A stretch of DNA of 13,666 bases from Pseudolysinimonas_A sp041984585 (lineage in GTDB: Bacteria > Actinomycetota > Actinomycetes > Actinomycetales > Microbacteriaceae), in assembly GCA_041984585.1 (NCBI GenBank), contig JBHIXX010000051.1, positions 1 through 13,666 of the forward strand, read 5' to 3'. A model generated the notes under the pieces. The model saw only the letters and a program-made list of their open reading frames with translations, ran no database searches and had not been told where the DNA came from. A program made the position numbers and the translations under genes. Below are positions 1-7,739 of the stretch, piece by piece; positions within the stretch are counted from its first letter, which is position 1; every line of letters starts with the position of its first letter.

Positions 1-440
1 CCGTCCGGCGGATGTTCGCCACCGTCGAGCAGGCCGCCATGCTGTCCCACGAGGCCCCGGTCATCCTGGCCTCCTTCCCCCACGGCCCCGGGCCGTGGAC
101 GACCCCCGACGAGCGCCTGCAGCGGGTCCGCCAGCACGCCTGCTTCTGCGGCTCCGTCGGCGTCGGGCTGCCGCTGATCAGCGAGGAGGGCTGGCAGGTC
201 GGCCCGCTCGCCCACGGCGAGGAGATGGCCGACGAGTGGGTGCTGCTGTCCATCGCGCCGCACCAGTCGGCCGTCGTGGTCGCCTACGACGCGCGCGAGA
301 CCGACGAGACCGGCCACCGGCTGCTGGAGGTCATCAGCTCCCAGGACCGTGACGTCGTCAGCCGGATCGCCGAGCTGCTGATGCGAAAGCTCGCCACCCC
401 CACGGTGGACTTCGAGGGCCGCGTCGGCGCGGCCGGCTGA
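1..440 (+). CDS. C-terminal part of a probable DICT-type sensory domain protein (5' end outside window)
   Basis: The frame is open from the first base (codons begin at position 3) to TGA at 438-440, giving 145 visible residues. The ATG at 12 is in frame, but upstream codons are also open and no Shine-Dalgarno precedes it, so the gene probably starts outside the window. The pattern resembles the actinobacterial DICT sensory domain: a helix (MFATVEQAAMLSHEAP), a strand VILASF, a strand GSVGVGLP, then DEWVLLSIAPHQSAVVVAYD followed by a closing helix with DVVSRIAELL. DICT domains accompany diguanylate cyclases, two-component proteins and MerR-like regulators and are thought to sense light or small molecules. 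Any output domain would lie upstream, outside the window. The family call rests on pattern memory without an alignment, so it is moderate. The gene converges on the tRNA that follows, and probably belongs to the same source locus as the YlbL-like fragment. Confidence 0.5.
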   Translation, partial: VRRMFATVEQAAMLSHEAPVILASFPHGPGPWTTPDERLQRVRQHACFCGSVGVGLPLISEEGWQVGPLAHGEEMADEWVLLSIAPHQSAVVVAYDARETDETGHRLLEVISSQDRDVVSRIAELLMRKLATPTVDFEGRVGAAG

Positions 441-441
441 G

Positions 442-454
442 CGCCGGACCGGCG
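442..454. terminator. Short GC palindrome between converging DICT gene and tRNA-Ser
   Basis: CGCCGG-A-CCGGCG lies in the 29-nt gap between the stop codon at 440 and the tRNA 3' end at 470. As RNA it could fold only into a small four-pair hairpin with a 5-nt loop and has no U-tract, so a role as a bidirectional terminator is weakly supported. Its position between two convergent transcripts is the only functional hint. Confidence 0.2.
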
Positions 455-469
455 AGGGCCGGGGGAGAG

Positions 470-558
470 CGGAGTCGGAGGGATTCGAACCCTCGAGGGC
501 ATTGCTACCCAACTGCCATTCCAAGACAGCGCCATAGGCCGGACTAGGCGACGACTCC
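470..558 (-). tRNA. tRNA-Ser (anticodon GGA)
   Basis: The reverse complement folds as a class II tRNA of 89 nt. The acceptor arms GGAGTCG (558-552) and CGACTCC (477-471) pair perfectly and the discriminator is G at 470. The D stem is GCC/GGC, and the anticodon stem CTGTC/GGCAG encloses the 7-nt loop TTGGAAT. The anticodon is GGA (plus-strand positions 520-522), reading UCC/UCU serine codons. A long variable arm with GGG/CCC pairing and a T arm GAGGG-TTCGAAT-CCCTC complete it; the long variable arm and G discriminator are serine tRNA hallmarks. CCA is not encoded. It points left, convergent with the DICT gene and divergent from the YlbL-like start. Confidence 0.95.
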
Positions 559-592
559 AGGTTGTGCTGCGGGCAGGACCCGCGGACGGGGC

Positions 593-598
593 AGTATA
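593..598 (-). promoter_or_regulatory. Candidate -10 box of the tRNA-Ser gene, overlapping the start region of the divergent YlbL-like ORF
   Basis: Read on the minus strand the bases are TATACT, one mismatch from TATAAT, about 35 nt upstream of the tRNA 5' end and placing transcription start near 586. No convincing -35 is seen. The same bases on the plus strand overlap TATAGC (595-600), which lies 4 nt before the GTG start at 605, so the two divergent genes may share one AT-rich melting region. Confidence 0.45.
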
Positions 599-604
599 GC
601 GCGT

Positions 605-1428
605 GTGGGCGCGGCCGAGGAACTGGGTGGACGTGGCCGGCTCGCCCGGGTGGTCGGGGTGCTGGCCCTCGTCCTGATCGCGCTGCTGGTCGCCCTGGCG
701 CCGGTCCCCGCCTACGTGCTGCGCCCCGGACCGCTGTTCTCCCTCACCGAGGTGATGTCGGTGGACGGCAGGTCGGCGGACGACCTTGCCGGTGACGTGG
801 TGTTCACCACCATCGCCGCGCAGGACGCGACGACCTTCGACCTGCTCCGCGCGGCCGTCGACCCGGACCTGACGGCGGTCTCGCAGTCCTCGCTGGTCCC
901 GCCCGGGGTCGACGAGGACACCTTCGTCGCCCAGCAGCAGGCGCGGTTCCGCGAGTCCGAGGACCTCGCCGGGCAGGCCGTGGCAGCCCTGCTGGGCGTG
1001 GGGGAGGTGGCGATCGAGGTCGACGCCCGGCCGATCTCCACGTTCGGCTGCGACGGGGTGGTCATGGCCACGCCCACCGGGTCGACCGCCTACTCGTTCT
1101 CGGCGGGCGGCCCCATCGTCTGGCCGACGGTGGACGCGCTGCTCATGGTGCCGCTGTCGGCGCACGCGCTGTTCGCCCGCCCGCTCGTCGTCGCCCCCGA
1201 CTCGGCCCTCGCGGTCGAGCTGCTGGGGCGCGCGCCGGGCACCGGGGTGCTCTGGTGCGACGGCCGCCGCACCTTCGACCTGCCGCACGGCGCCCGCGTC
1301 GTGGTGCGCCGCTCGCCGGTGCCGGTGCGGCTCGCCCGGCTCAGCACCGGCCCGTTCACGGAGCGGCTGGTCAACAAGTTCAACCTGCCGGTCGACGGAT
1401 GGCGCGGACCCCGGGAGGCGGACAGACC

Positions 1429-1432
<4 letters not shown>
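605..1432 (+). CDS. Chimeric ORF: YlbL-type PDZ/Lon-like protease N-terminus joined to NAD kinase C-terminus
   Basis: This 275-residue ORF contains two unrelated parts. Residues 1-~131 match the N-terminus of actinobacterial YlbL-family membrane proteases: an Arg-rich start, one membrane segment (about 16-35, ending APVPAYVL), then LRPGPLFS, GDVVFTTIAAQDATTFDLL, DPD and the LVPPG motif with a following ARFRESEDLA helix. The PDZ domain and the Lon-like Ser/Lys protease domain that should follow are absent. From about residue 134 the sequence is NAD kinase: STFGCDGVVMATPTGSTAYS, GGPIVWP, VPLSAHALFARPLVV, VLWCDGRR and the ending VNKFNLPVDGWRGP. The NadK N-terminal domain with GGDGT and the Asn-Glu motif is missing, so it should not phosphorylate NAD. 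Start is GTG 605 without a clear Shine-Dalgarno. The end overlaps recN by 4 nt, as an intact actinobacterial nadK would. An automatic annotation may call it NAD kinase. I consider it most likely an artefact of joining two loci. Confidence 0.85.
995..1010. other. Breakpoint between YlbL-like and NadK-like sequence
   Basis: The switch falls in codons for LGVGEVAIEV (residues ~130-139). Upstream residues continue the YlbL pattern. Downstream, EVAIEVDARPISTFGCDG matches the NadK segment that normally follows an Arg-Met-rich strand. The exact base cannot be fixed by eye because GVGEV is compatible with both families. The bases are G-rich (gtgggggaggtgg), a plausible site for short-homology joining. 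No insertion sequence end, repeat or attachment site is visible. Confidence 0.7.
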
Positions 1433-3153
<1,721 letters not shown>

Positions 3154-3240
3154 CCCGGGCCGAGTTGGGCACGGGCGCTGCGGCTGACTCGGGTCGAGCA
3201 GGGGCACGGCCGGTGGTGCGACCCGGGTTGAGCAGGTGCA

Positions 3241-3256
3241 CGGCCCAAGGGGGCCG
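3241..3256 (+). terminator. Possible recN terminator hairpin
   Basis: CGGCCC-AAGG-GGGCCG forms a perfect six-pair all-GC stem with a 4-nt loop, 88 nt after the recN stop and about 70 nt before the pyrG promoter. No U-tract follows, which is common for actinobacterial terminators. It sits in the last unit of the 34-bp repeat, and only that unit has this hairpin, created by its 2 extra bases and divergence. Confidence 0.4.
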
Positions 3257-3326
3257 ACCCGGGGCGCGCGTCGCGATCCGGACGAGTTGTTTCCGCGTGT
3301 CCGAGCGCGCACCCCGATTCCTCGGA

Positions 3327-3341
3327 TACGCTGAAACCCCG
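3327..3341 (+). promoter_or_regulatory. pyrG promoter -10 (TACGCT), predicted leaderless transcript
   Basis: TACGCT at 3327-3332 fits the actinobacterial TANNNT -10 consensus, and the GTG start codon follows after only 8 nt (GAAACCCC). Transcription would therefore begin at or next to the start codon. No Shine-Dalgarno occurs before 3341, which agrees with leaderless translation. No -35 match is seen at the expected distance. The TTGTTT at 3287 is too far upstream to serve. Confidence 0.55.
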
Positions 3342-5101
3342 TGGTGATACCTACGGGGCCGGTCAAGACCAAGCACATCTTCGTCACCGGGGGCGTCGTC
3401 TCCTCGTTGGGCAAGGGTCTCACCGCCGCCAGTCTCGGCAACCTGCTCACCGCGCGCGGTCTGCGCGTGAAGATGCAGAAGCTCGACCCCTATCTGAACG
3501 TCGATCCGGGAACGATGAACCCGTTCCAGCACGGCGAGGTGTTCGTCACCGACGACGGCGCCGAGACCGACCTCGACATCGGCCACTACGAGCGGTTCCT
3601 CGACATCGAGCTCGACCAGGCGGCCAACGTCACCACCGGGCAGATCTACCAGCGGGTCATCCACCGTGAGCGTCACGGCGAGTACCTCGGCGACACCGTG
3701 CAGGTGATCCCGCACATCACCGACGAGATCAAGCGCCGGATGCGGCTGCAGGCCGAACCGCCGGAGGACGGCTCGCCGGTCCCCGACGTGATCATCACCG
3801 AGGTGGGCGGCACCGTCGGCGACATCGAGTCGCTGCCGTTCCTCGAGGCGGCCCGCCAGGTGCGCCACGAGCTGGGCCGTGCGAACGCGTTCTTCGTGCA
3901 CGTGTCGCTCGTGCCGTTCATGGGCGCGTCGGGGGAGCAGAAGACCAAGCCCACCCAGCACTCGGTCGCCGCCCTGCGCTCCATCGGCATCCAGCCGGAT
4001 GCCCTGGTGCTGCGCAGCGACCGTCCGGTGTCGGAGTCGAACCGTCGCAAGATCGCTCTCATGTGCGACGTCGAGGAGCCCGCGGTGGTGAACGCCCGCG
4101 ACGTCGACTCGATCTACGACATCCCGGTGATGCTGCACGAGCAGGGTCTCGACGACTACATCATCGCCCAGATCGGGCTGCCCGCCGGCGAGCTCGACCT
4201 GAGCGGGTGGCAGGCGCTGCTCGAGGTCGTGCACGACCCGAAGGACGAGGTCACGATCGGCCTGGTCGGCAAGTACATCGACCTGCCCGACGCCTACCTG
4301 TCGGTCACCGAGGCGCTCAAGGCGGGCGGCTTCGCCCACCAGGCCCGGGTGCGCATCAAGTGGATCGCCTCCGACCTGTGCGAGACGCCGGAGGGCGCCG
4401 CGCGCGAGCTGGCCGAGGTCGACGGCATCTGCGTGCCGGGCGGGTTCGGCATCCGGGGCATCGAGGGCAAGCTGGGCGCGCTCACCTTCGCGCGCAAGCA
4501 GGGCATCCCGACGCTCGGGCTGTGCCTCGGCCTGCAGTGCATGGTGATCGAGTACGCGCGCAGCGAGGCCGGGCTGCCGGGGGCGTCGTCGAGCGAGTTC
4601 GACCCCGACACCGAGTTCCCGGTGATCGCGACGATGGCCGAGCAGGTCGACATCATCGAGTCCGGTGACCTGGGCGGGACCATGCGGCTCGGGCTGTACG
4701 AGGCGCGGTTCGCGTCGGGGTCGATCGTCGAGTCGCTGTACGGCGCGCCGACGGCGGCCGAGCGGCACCGTCACCGCTACGAGGTCAACAACAACTACCG
4801 CGATCGCATCGCCGACGCGGGTCTGAGCTTCTCGGGCCTGTCGCCCGACGGGTCGCTCGTGGAGTTCGTCGAGCTGCCCGCCGACGTGCACCCGTTCTAC
4901 GTCGGCACCCAGGCGCATCCGGAGCTCCGTTCGCGCCCGAACCGGGCCCACCCGCTGTTCAGCGGACTGGTCGGCGCGGCGCTGGAGCGGCAGCGGGCGA
5001 CGCGCCTGTTCGAGGTGCAGGAGCGCGGCGAGCGCACCGCGCGGCCCTCGGCCGACGTGGATGCCGCGGAGCCCGCGGGCGAGCCCGCCGAGGTCGGATG
5101 A
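3341..5101 (+). CDS. pyrG: CTP synthase (glutamine hydrolysing)
   Basis: It converts UTP to CTP using ATP and ammonia from glutamine, the last step of de novo pyrimidine nucleotide synthesis. The 586-residue protein has the normal two domains. The N-terminal synthetase domain opens KHIFVTGGVVSSLGKGLTA and contains KLDPYLNVDPGTMNPFQHGEVFV, the regulatory/active-site stretch EVGGTVGDIES and GEQKTKPTQHSV. The class I glutamine amidotransferase domain (from about residue 305) has CVPGGFGIRG, the nucleophile Cys395 in GLCLGLQC, and His526/Glu528 in AHPEL, so the triad is complete. A ~30-residue acidic, Pro/Ala-rich tail after the catalytic domain is probably disordered and is common in relatives. 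GTG 3341 is chosen because it lies 8 nt after a -10 box; GTG 3344 is an equally placed alternative, one codon shorter. The stop overlaps the next start as ATGA. A leaderless mRNA leaves no room for the leader attenuation known for Bacillus pyrG. Confidence 0.97.
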   Translation: MVIPTGPVKTKHIFVTGGVVSSLGKGLTAASLGNLLTARGLRVKMQKLDPYLNVDPGTMNPFQHGEVFVTDDGAETDLDIGHYERFLDIELDQAANVTTGQIYQRVIHRERHGEYLGDTVQVIPHITDEIKRRMRLQAEPPEDGSPVPDVIITEVGGTVGDIESLPFLEAARQVRHELGRANAFFVHVSLVPFMGASGEQKTKPTQHSVAALRSIGIQPDALVLRSDRPVSESNRRKIALMCDVEEPAVVNARDVDSIYDIPVMLHEQGLDDYIIAQIGLPAGELDLSGWQALLEVVHDPKDEVTIGLVGKYIDLPDAYLSVTEALKAGGFAHQARVRIKWIASDLCETPEGAARELAEVDGICVPGGFGIRGIEGKLGALTFARKQGIPTLGLCLGLQCMVIEYARSEAGLPGASSSEFDPDTEFPVIATMAEQVDIIESGDLGGTMRLGLYEARFASGSIVESLYGAPTAAERHRHRYEVNNNYRDRIADAGLSFSGLSPDGSLVEFVELPADVHPFYVGTQAHPELRSRPNRAHPLFSGLVGAALERQRATRLFEVQERGERTARPSADVDAAEPAGEPAEVG

Positions 5102-5763
5102 CCACCGGCGCGGTGCCCCCCGGCGCGGTGTCCTCTGACGCCGAGCGCGCGTCGACGGCCGCCGACTCCTCGGTCGAGGATCTCCTCGCCGAGGCGCGCG
5201 ACGGCCTGCTGCGCGACCTGCCGGCGCCCGCTCCGCTCGTGCACCGCGAGACCGCGATGGTCGGCAAGGTGTGGGACATCGTGCGCGACACCTCGCGCGT
5301 CGCGGGTGGTGAGATCGTGCGCGAGTACATGCGGCACACCGGCGCGGTGCTCGTGCTCGCCATCGACGACGACGACAGGGTCGTGCTGATCAACCAGTAC
5401 CGGCAGCCGATCGGCGAACGCGAGTGGGAGATCCCGGCGGGGCTGCTCGACGTCGAGGGCGAGGACCCGCTGCTCGCCGCGCAGCGCGAGCTGGCGGAGG
5501 AGACCGACCTGGTCGCCGACGAGTGGAGCGGGCCGCACGCCTTCCACTCCTCGCCGGGCGGCAGCGACGAGCTGATCCAGGTGTTCACGGCGCGCGGACT
5601 CCACGACGCGCCGGGCGTGCACGAGCGCACCGACGAGGAGGCCGAGATCGTGGTGCGGCGCGTGCCGTTCGACGAGGTCGTCGCGGCGGTGCTCGACGGA
5701 CGGCTGCGCAACGGGCCGCTCCAGGTGGCGGTGCTGGTCGAGGATGCCCGCCGCCGACGCTGA
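5098..5763 (+). CDS. NUDIX hydrolase, ADP-ribose pyrophosphatase type
   Basis: Family members cleave ADP-ribose to AMP and ribose-5-phosphate, removing a reactive by-product of NAD turnover; substrate is inferred from family and context. The 221-residue protein has an Ala/Ser-rich N-terminal extension (1-~50), then KVWDIVRD, the ADPRase strand VLINQYRQPIGEREWEIPAG and a Nudix box at about 114-138 ending RELAEETDL (Arg130, Glu131, Glu134, Glu135 metal ligands). The spacing GLLDVEGE carries one more residue than the textbook G-x5-E, as usual in actinobacterial ADPRases. Asp137 replaces the terminal Gly of the box. Downstream FHSSPGGSDELIQVFTARGL and the acidic DEEAEIVVRRVPFDE are also typical. 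ATG 5098 overlaps the pyrG stop (ATGA), indicating coupling. It sits between pyrG and xerD as in mycobacteria and relatives. Codons 3-11 hold an 11-bp direct repeat (5105-5115, 5120-5130) encoding GAV twice. Confidence 0.9.
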   Translation: MTTGAVPPGAVSSDAERASTAADSSVEDLLAEARDGLLRDLPAPAPLVHRETAMVGKVWDIVRDTSRVAGGEIVREYMRHTGAVLVLAIDDDDRVVLINQYRQPIGEREWEIPAGLLDVEGEDPLLAAQRELAEETDLVADEWSGPHAFHSSPGGSDELIQVFTARGLHDAPGVHERTDEEAEIVVRRVPFDEVVAAVLDGRLRNGPLQVAVLVEDARRRR

Positions 5764-6703
5764 GCCCGGGCTCCCCACCGCGACCGCCCCGGCTCTCGCC
5801 CGCGAGCTGGAGCGCTACCTGCAGCACCTGGCGATCGAGCGCGGCCGCTCGCCGCACACGGTCGCCGCCTACCGCCGCGACGTCGGCGCGCTGCTCGAGC
5901 AGGCGACGCGGTCGGGGGTCGCCGACGTGTCGGCTCTCACCGCCGAGCACGTCGCGGCGTGGGCGCGCGACCTGCGCGACCGCCCGGAGCCGCTCGCCCC
6001 GTCGTCGGTGCGGCGGATGCTGTCGTCGGTGCGCGGCTTCACCCGCTTCCTCGTCGACGAGGGCCGCATCGTCGTCGACCCGGCGACCGACCTGGTGGCG
6101 CCGAAGCTGCCGATGCGGCTGCCGAAGGCACTCACCGTCGACCAGGTGGAGCGGGTGCTGGCGGCGACCGCCGGCGACGAGCCGCTCGCCCTGCGCGACC
6201 GCGCGCTGCTCGAGCTGCTCTACGCGACGGGCGCGCGCGTCTCGGAGGCGGTGGCCCTCGACCTCGACGACGTGATGGGGGATGACGGCGCGGCCGACCT
6301 CATCCGGCTGTTCGGCAAGGGCCGCAAGCAGCGGGTCGTGCCGGTGGGCCGCCACGCGCGGGCCGCGCTCGACGCCTACCTGGTGCGCGCGCGTCCGCTG
6401 CTCGCGCCGCGCGGACGGGCGACCCCGGCCGTGTTCCTCGGCGCCCGCGGCGCGCGGCTATCGCGGCAGAGCGCCTGGCTCGCCGTGCGGGCGGCGGCCG
6501 ACCGGGCGGAGCTCGACGTGGAGCTGTCGCCGCACAGCTTCCGGCACTCGTTCGCGACCCACCTATTGCAGGGCGGCGCCGACGTGCGCGTGGTGCAGGA
6601 GCTGCTCGGCCACGCGAGCGTGGCGACGACGCAGATCTACACCCGGGTGACGGCGGACGCGCTGCGCGACGTGTATCTGACCTCGCACCCGCGCGCCCGC
6701 TGA
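5744..6703 (+). CDS. xerD: Site-specific tyrosine recombinase XerD
   Basis: XerD, with XerC, resolves chromosome dimers at dif near the terminus, activated by FtsK. The 319 residues comprise an N-terminal SAM-like core-binding domain (ELERYLQHLAIERGRSPHTVAAYRRDV, about 20-110) and a catalytic domain. All six catalytic residues can be seen: Arg165 (TGARVSE), Lys192 (GKGRKQR), His264 and Arg267 (HSFRHSFATHLL), His290 (LLGHAS) and nucleophile Tyr299 (IYTRV). The His290-Tyr299 spacing of 9 equals that of E. coli XerD. XerD is preferred over XerC from the conserved pyrG-NUDIX-xerD-parA-scpA order rather than from a diagnostic residue. ATG 5744 lies within the last 20 nt of the NUDIX gene; the ~15 residues before the core domain are Ala/Pro-rich, so a slightly later start cannot be excluded. 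No cassette, att site or phage gene is nearby, which supports a housekeeping role. Confidence 0.93.
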   Translation: MPAADAEPGLPTATAPALARELERYLQHLAIERGRSPHTVAAYRRDVGALLEQATRSGVADVSALTAEHVAAWARDLRDRPEPLAPSSVRRMLSSVRGFTRFLVDEGRIVVDPATDLVAPKLPMRLPKALTVDQVERVLAATAGDEPLALRDRALLELLYATGARVSEAVALDLDDVMGDDGAADLIRLFGKGRKQRVVPVGRHARAALDAYLVRARPLLAPRGRATPAVFLGARGARLSRQSAWLAVRAAADRAELDVELSPHSFRHSFATHLLQGGADVRVVQELLGHASVATTQIYTRVTADALRDVYLTSHPRAR

Positions 6704-6761
6704 CCGACTCGGCGATCGCGCGGCCTGCGACGTCCCGCCCGCGAGCCCGCCGACCGACTGC

Positions 6762-6780
6762 CTTCAAGCTCAGCTTGAGG
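6762..6780. promoter_or_regulatory. Palindromic candidate operator upstream of parA
   Basis: CTTCAAGCT-C-AGCTTGAGG has 9-bp arms with one mismatch around a single central base at 6771, and the inner seven pairs (TCAAGCT/AGCTTGA) are perfect. At roughly half A+T it stands out in a very GC-rich spacer. It is centred about 81 nt upstream of the parA start codon, and 58 nt separate it from the -10 box. The arm sequence and overall length resemble sites of MerR-superfamily regulators such as HspR or FtsR, but orientation and spacing do not match a site I can name. Confidence 0.5.
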
Positions 6781-6807
6781 TCGACCCGAACCCGCGGGGC
6801 AGGGGCG

Positions 6808-6835
6808 CGGGCTGCCGGGCGGTCCCGGCAGCCCG
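6808..6835 (+). terminator. Perfect 12-bp hairpin between xerD and parA
   Basis: CGGGCTGCCGGG (6808-6819), loop CGGT (6820-6823) and CCCGGCAGCCCG (6824-6835) pair without a mismatch, the strongest hairpin I found in the window. It lies about 105 nt after the xerD stop and ends 3 nt before the parA -10, covering the region where a -35 box would be. It could terminate pyrG-NUDIX-xerD transcription, although no U-tract follows, or act as a DNA dyad over the parA promoter. Confidence 0.55.
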
Positions 6836-6838
6836 ACG

Positions 6839-6852
6839 TACACTCGCCCACA
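6839..6852 (+). promoter_or_regulatory. parA promoter -10 (TACACT), predicted leaderless transcript
   Basis: TACACT at 6839-6844 matches TANNNT and is followed after 7 nt (CGCCCAC) by the ATG at 6852. This places transcription start at or beside the start codon, and no Shine-Dalgarno is present. It is the likely head of the whole parA-to-der operon. The same TACACT-CG string recurs in the putative internal promoter near 9923. Confidence 0.55.
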
Positions 6853-7739
6853 TGTCGGGGCATCGGGAGGACGTGACCGAGCTGCCGGGCATGGAGACGC
6901 CCGTGCTCGGTCCGACCGGGCGCCCGGCCACCGAGTTCCCCGAGCCGCCCGCGCTGCGCGCGCACGGCCCCGCCCGCGTCGTCGCGCTGTGCAACCAGAA
7001 GGGCGGCGTCGGCAAGACGACGTCGACGATCAACCTCGGCGCGACGCTCGCCGAGTACGGCCGCCGCGTGCTCGCCATCGACTTCGACCCGCAGGGCGCG
7101 CTGAGCGCGGGCCTCGGCGTGCCGACCCACGACGTCGTCACCATCTACGACCTGCTGCTCGGCTCGTCGACGGACGTGAAGGGCGCGATCATCCCGACCG
7201 AGACGCCCGGTCTCGACGTCATCCCCGCCAACATCGACCTCTCGGCCGCCGAGGTGCACCTGGTCAACGAGGTGGCGCGCGAGCAGATCCTCGCCCGCGT
7301 GCTGCGCCAGGTGGTGAACGACTACGACGTCGTGCTCATCGACTGCCAGCCGTCGCTCGGCCTGCTCACCGTGAACGCGCTCACCGCGGCGCACGGGGTG
7401 CTCATCCCGCTCGAGTGCGAGTACTTCGCGCTGCGCGGCGTCGCGCTGCTGATCGAGACGATCGAGAAGGTGCGCGACCGGCTGAACCCGGCGATCAAGC
7501 TGGACGGTATCCTCGCCACGATGTACGACCCGAGGACCCTGCACTCCCGCGAGGTGCTCGAGCGCGTCGTCGAGGCGTTCGGCGACGATGTGCTCGAGAC
7601 CGTGATCGGCCGCACCGTGAAGCTGCCGGATGCCTCGGTCGCGTCCGAGCCGATCACCTCGTTCGCGCCGGAGCACCAGGCCGCGGACGCGTACCGCCAG
7701 CTCGCCCGGGAGTTGATCGCGCGTGGCGCCGTCGCGTAG
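6852..7739 (+). CDS. ParA/Soj-family Walker ATPase of the scpAB locus
   Basis: ParA ATPases dimerise on ATP, bind DNA non-specifically and position partner cargo. The 295-residue protein has a ~40-residue Pro-rich N-terminal extension. The deviant Walker A KGGVGKTT is at 50-57 (signature Lys50, catalytic Lys55), with switch I DFDPQGALSAGLG, Walker B-like VVLIDCQPSLGLLTVNAL (Asp164) and the typical ECEYFALRGVALLIETIE stretch. No parB follows; the next genes are scpA and scpB, as in the conserved actinobacterial order. It is therefore the scpAB-linked paralogue rather than the origin-proximal ParA. The DCQPS spelling, where most Soj proteins have DCPPS, agrees. Its partner is unknown; a role together with the condensin accessory proteins is inference from synteny. 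ATG 6852 is chosen for its -10 box 7 nt upstream. The end overlaps scpA by 17 nt. Confidence 0.93.
   Translation: MSGHREDVTELPGMETPVLGPTGRPATEFPEPPALRAHGPARVVALCNQKGGVGKTTSTINLGATLAEYGRRVLAIDFDPQGALSAGLGVPTHDVVTIYDLLLGSSTDVKGAIIPTETPGLDVIPANIDLSAAEVHLVNEVAREQILARVLRQVVNDYDVVLIDCQPSLGLLTVNALTAAHGVLIPLECEYFALRGVALLIETIEKVRDRLNPAIKLDGILATMYDPRTLHSREVLERVVEAFGDDVLETVIGRTVKLPDASVASEPITSFAPEHQAADAYRQLARELIARGAVA

Noticed and set aside
3165..3347. Small plus-strand ORF of 60 codons in the recN-pyrG spacer
   Set aside because: It is made of the degenerate 34-bp repeats, has no Shine-Dalgarno or recognisable product, and runs across the pyrG promoter and start.
5105..5130. 11-bp direct repeat at the start of the NUDIX gene
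   Set aside because: Two short copies within a Pro/Ala-rich coding tail; too short to suggest more than chance or slippage.
6458..6570. CTA and TTG leucine codons in xerD (CTA near 6458, CTA TTG near 6563) as a hidden promoter or transfer mark
   Set aside because: They are isolated rare codons; no -10 box at a useful distance from a gene start and no surrounding composition change.
6533..6640. XerD-like recombinase as part of an integron, phage or other mobile element
   Set aside because: The gene lies in the conserved housekeeping order between pyrG-NUDIX and parA-scpAB, with no att repeats, cassettes or phage genes around it.
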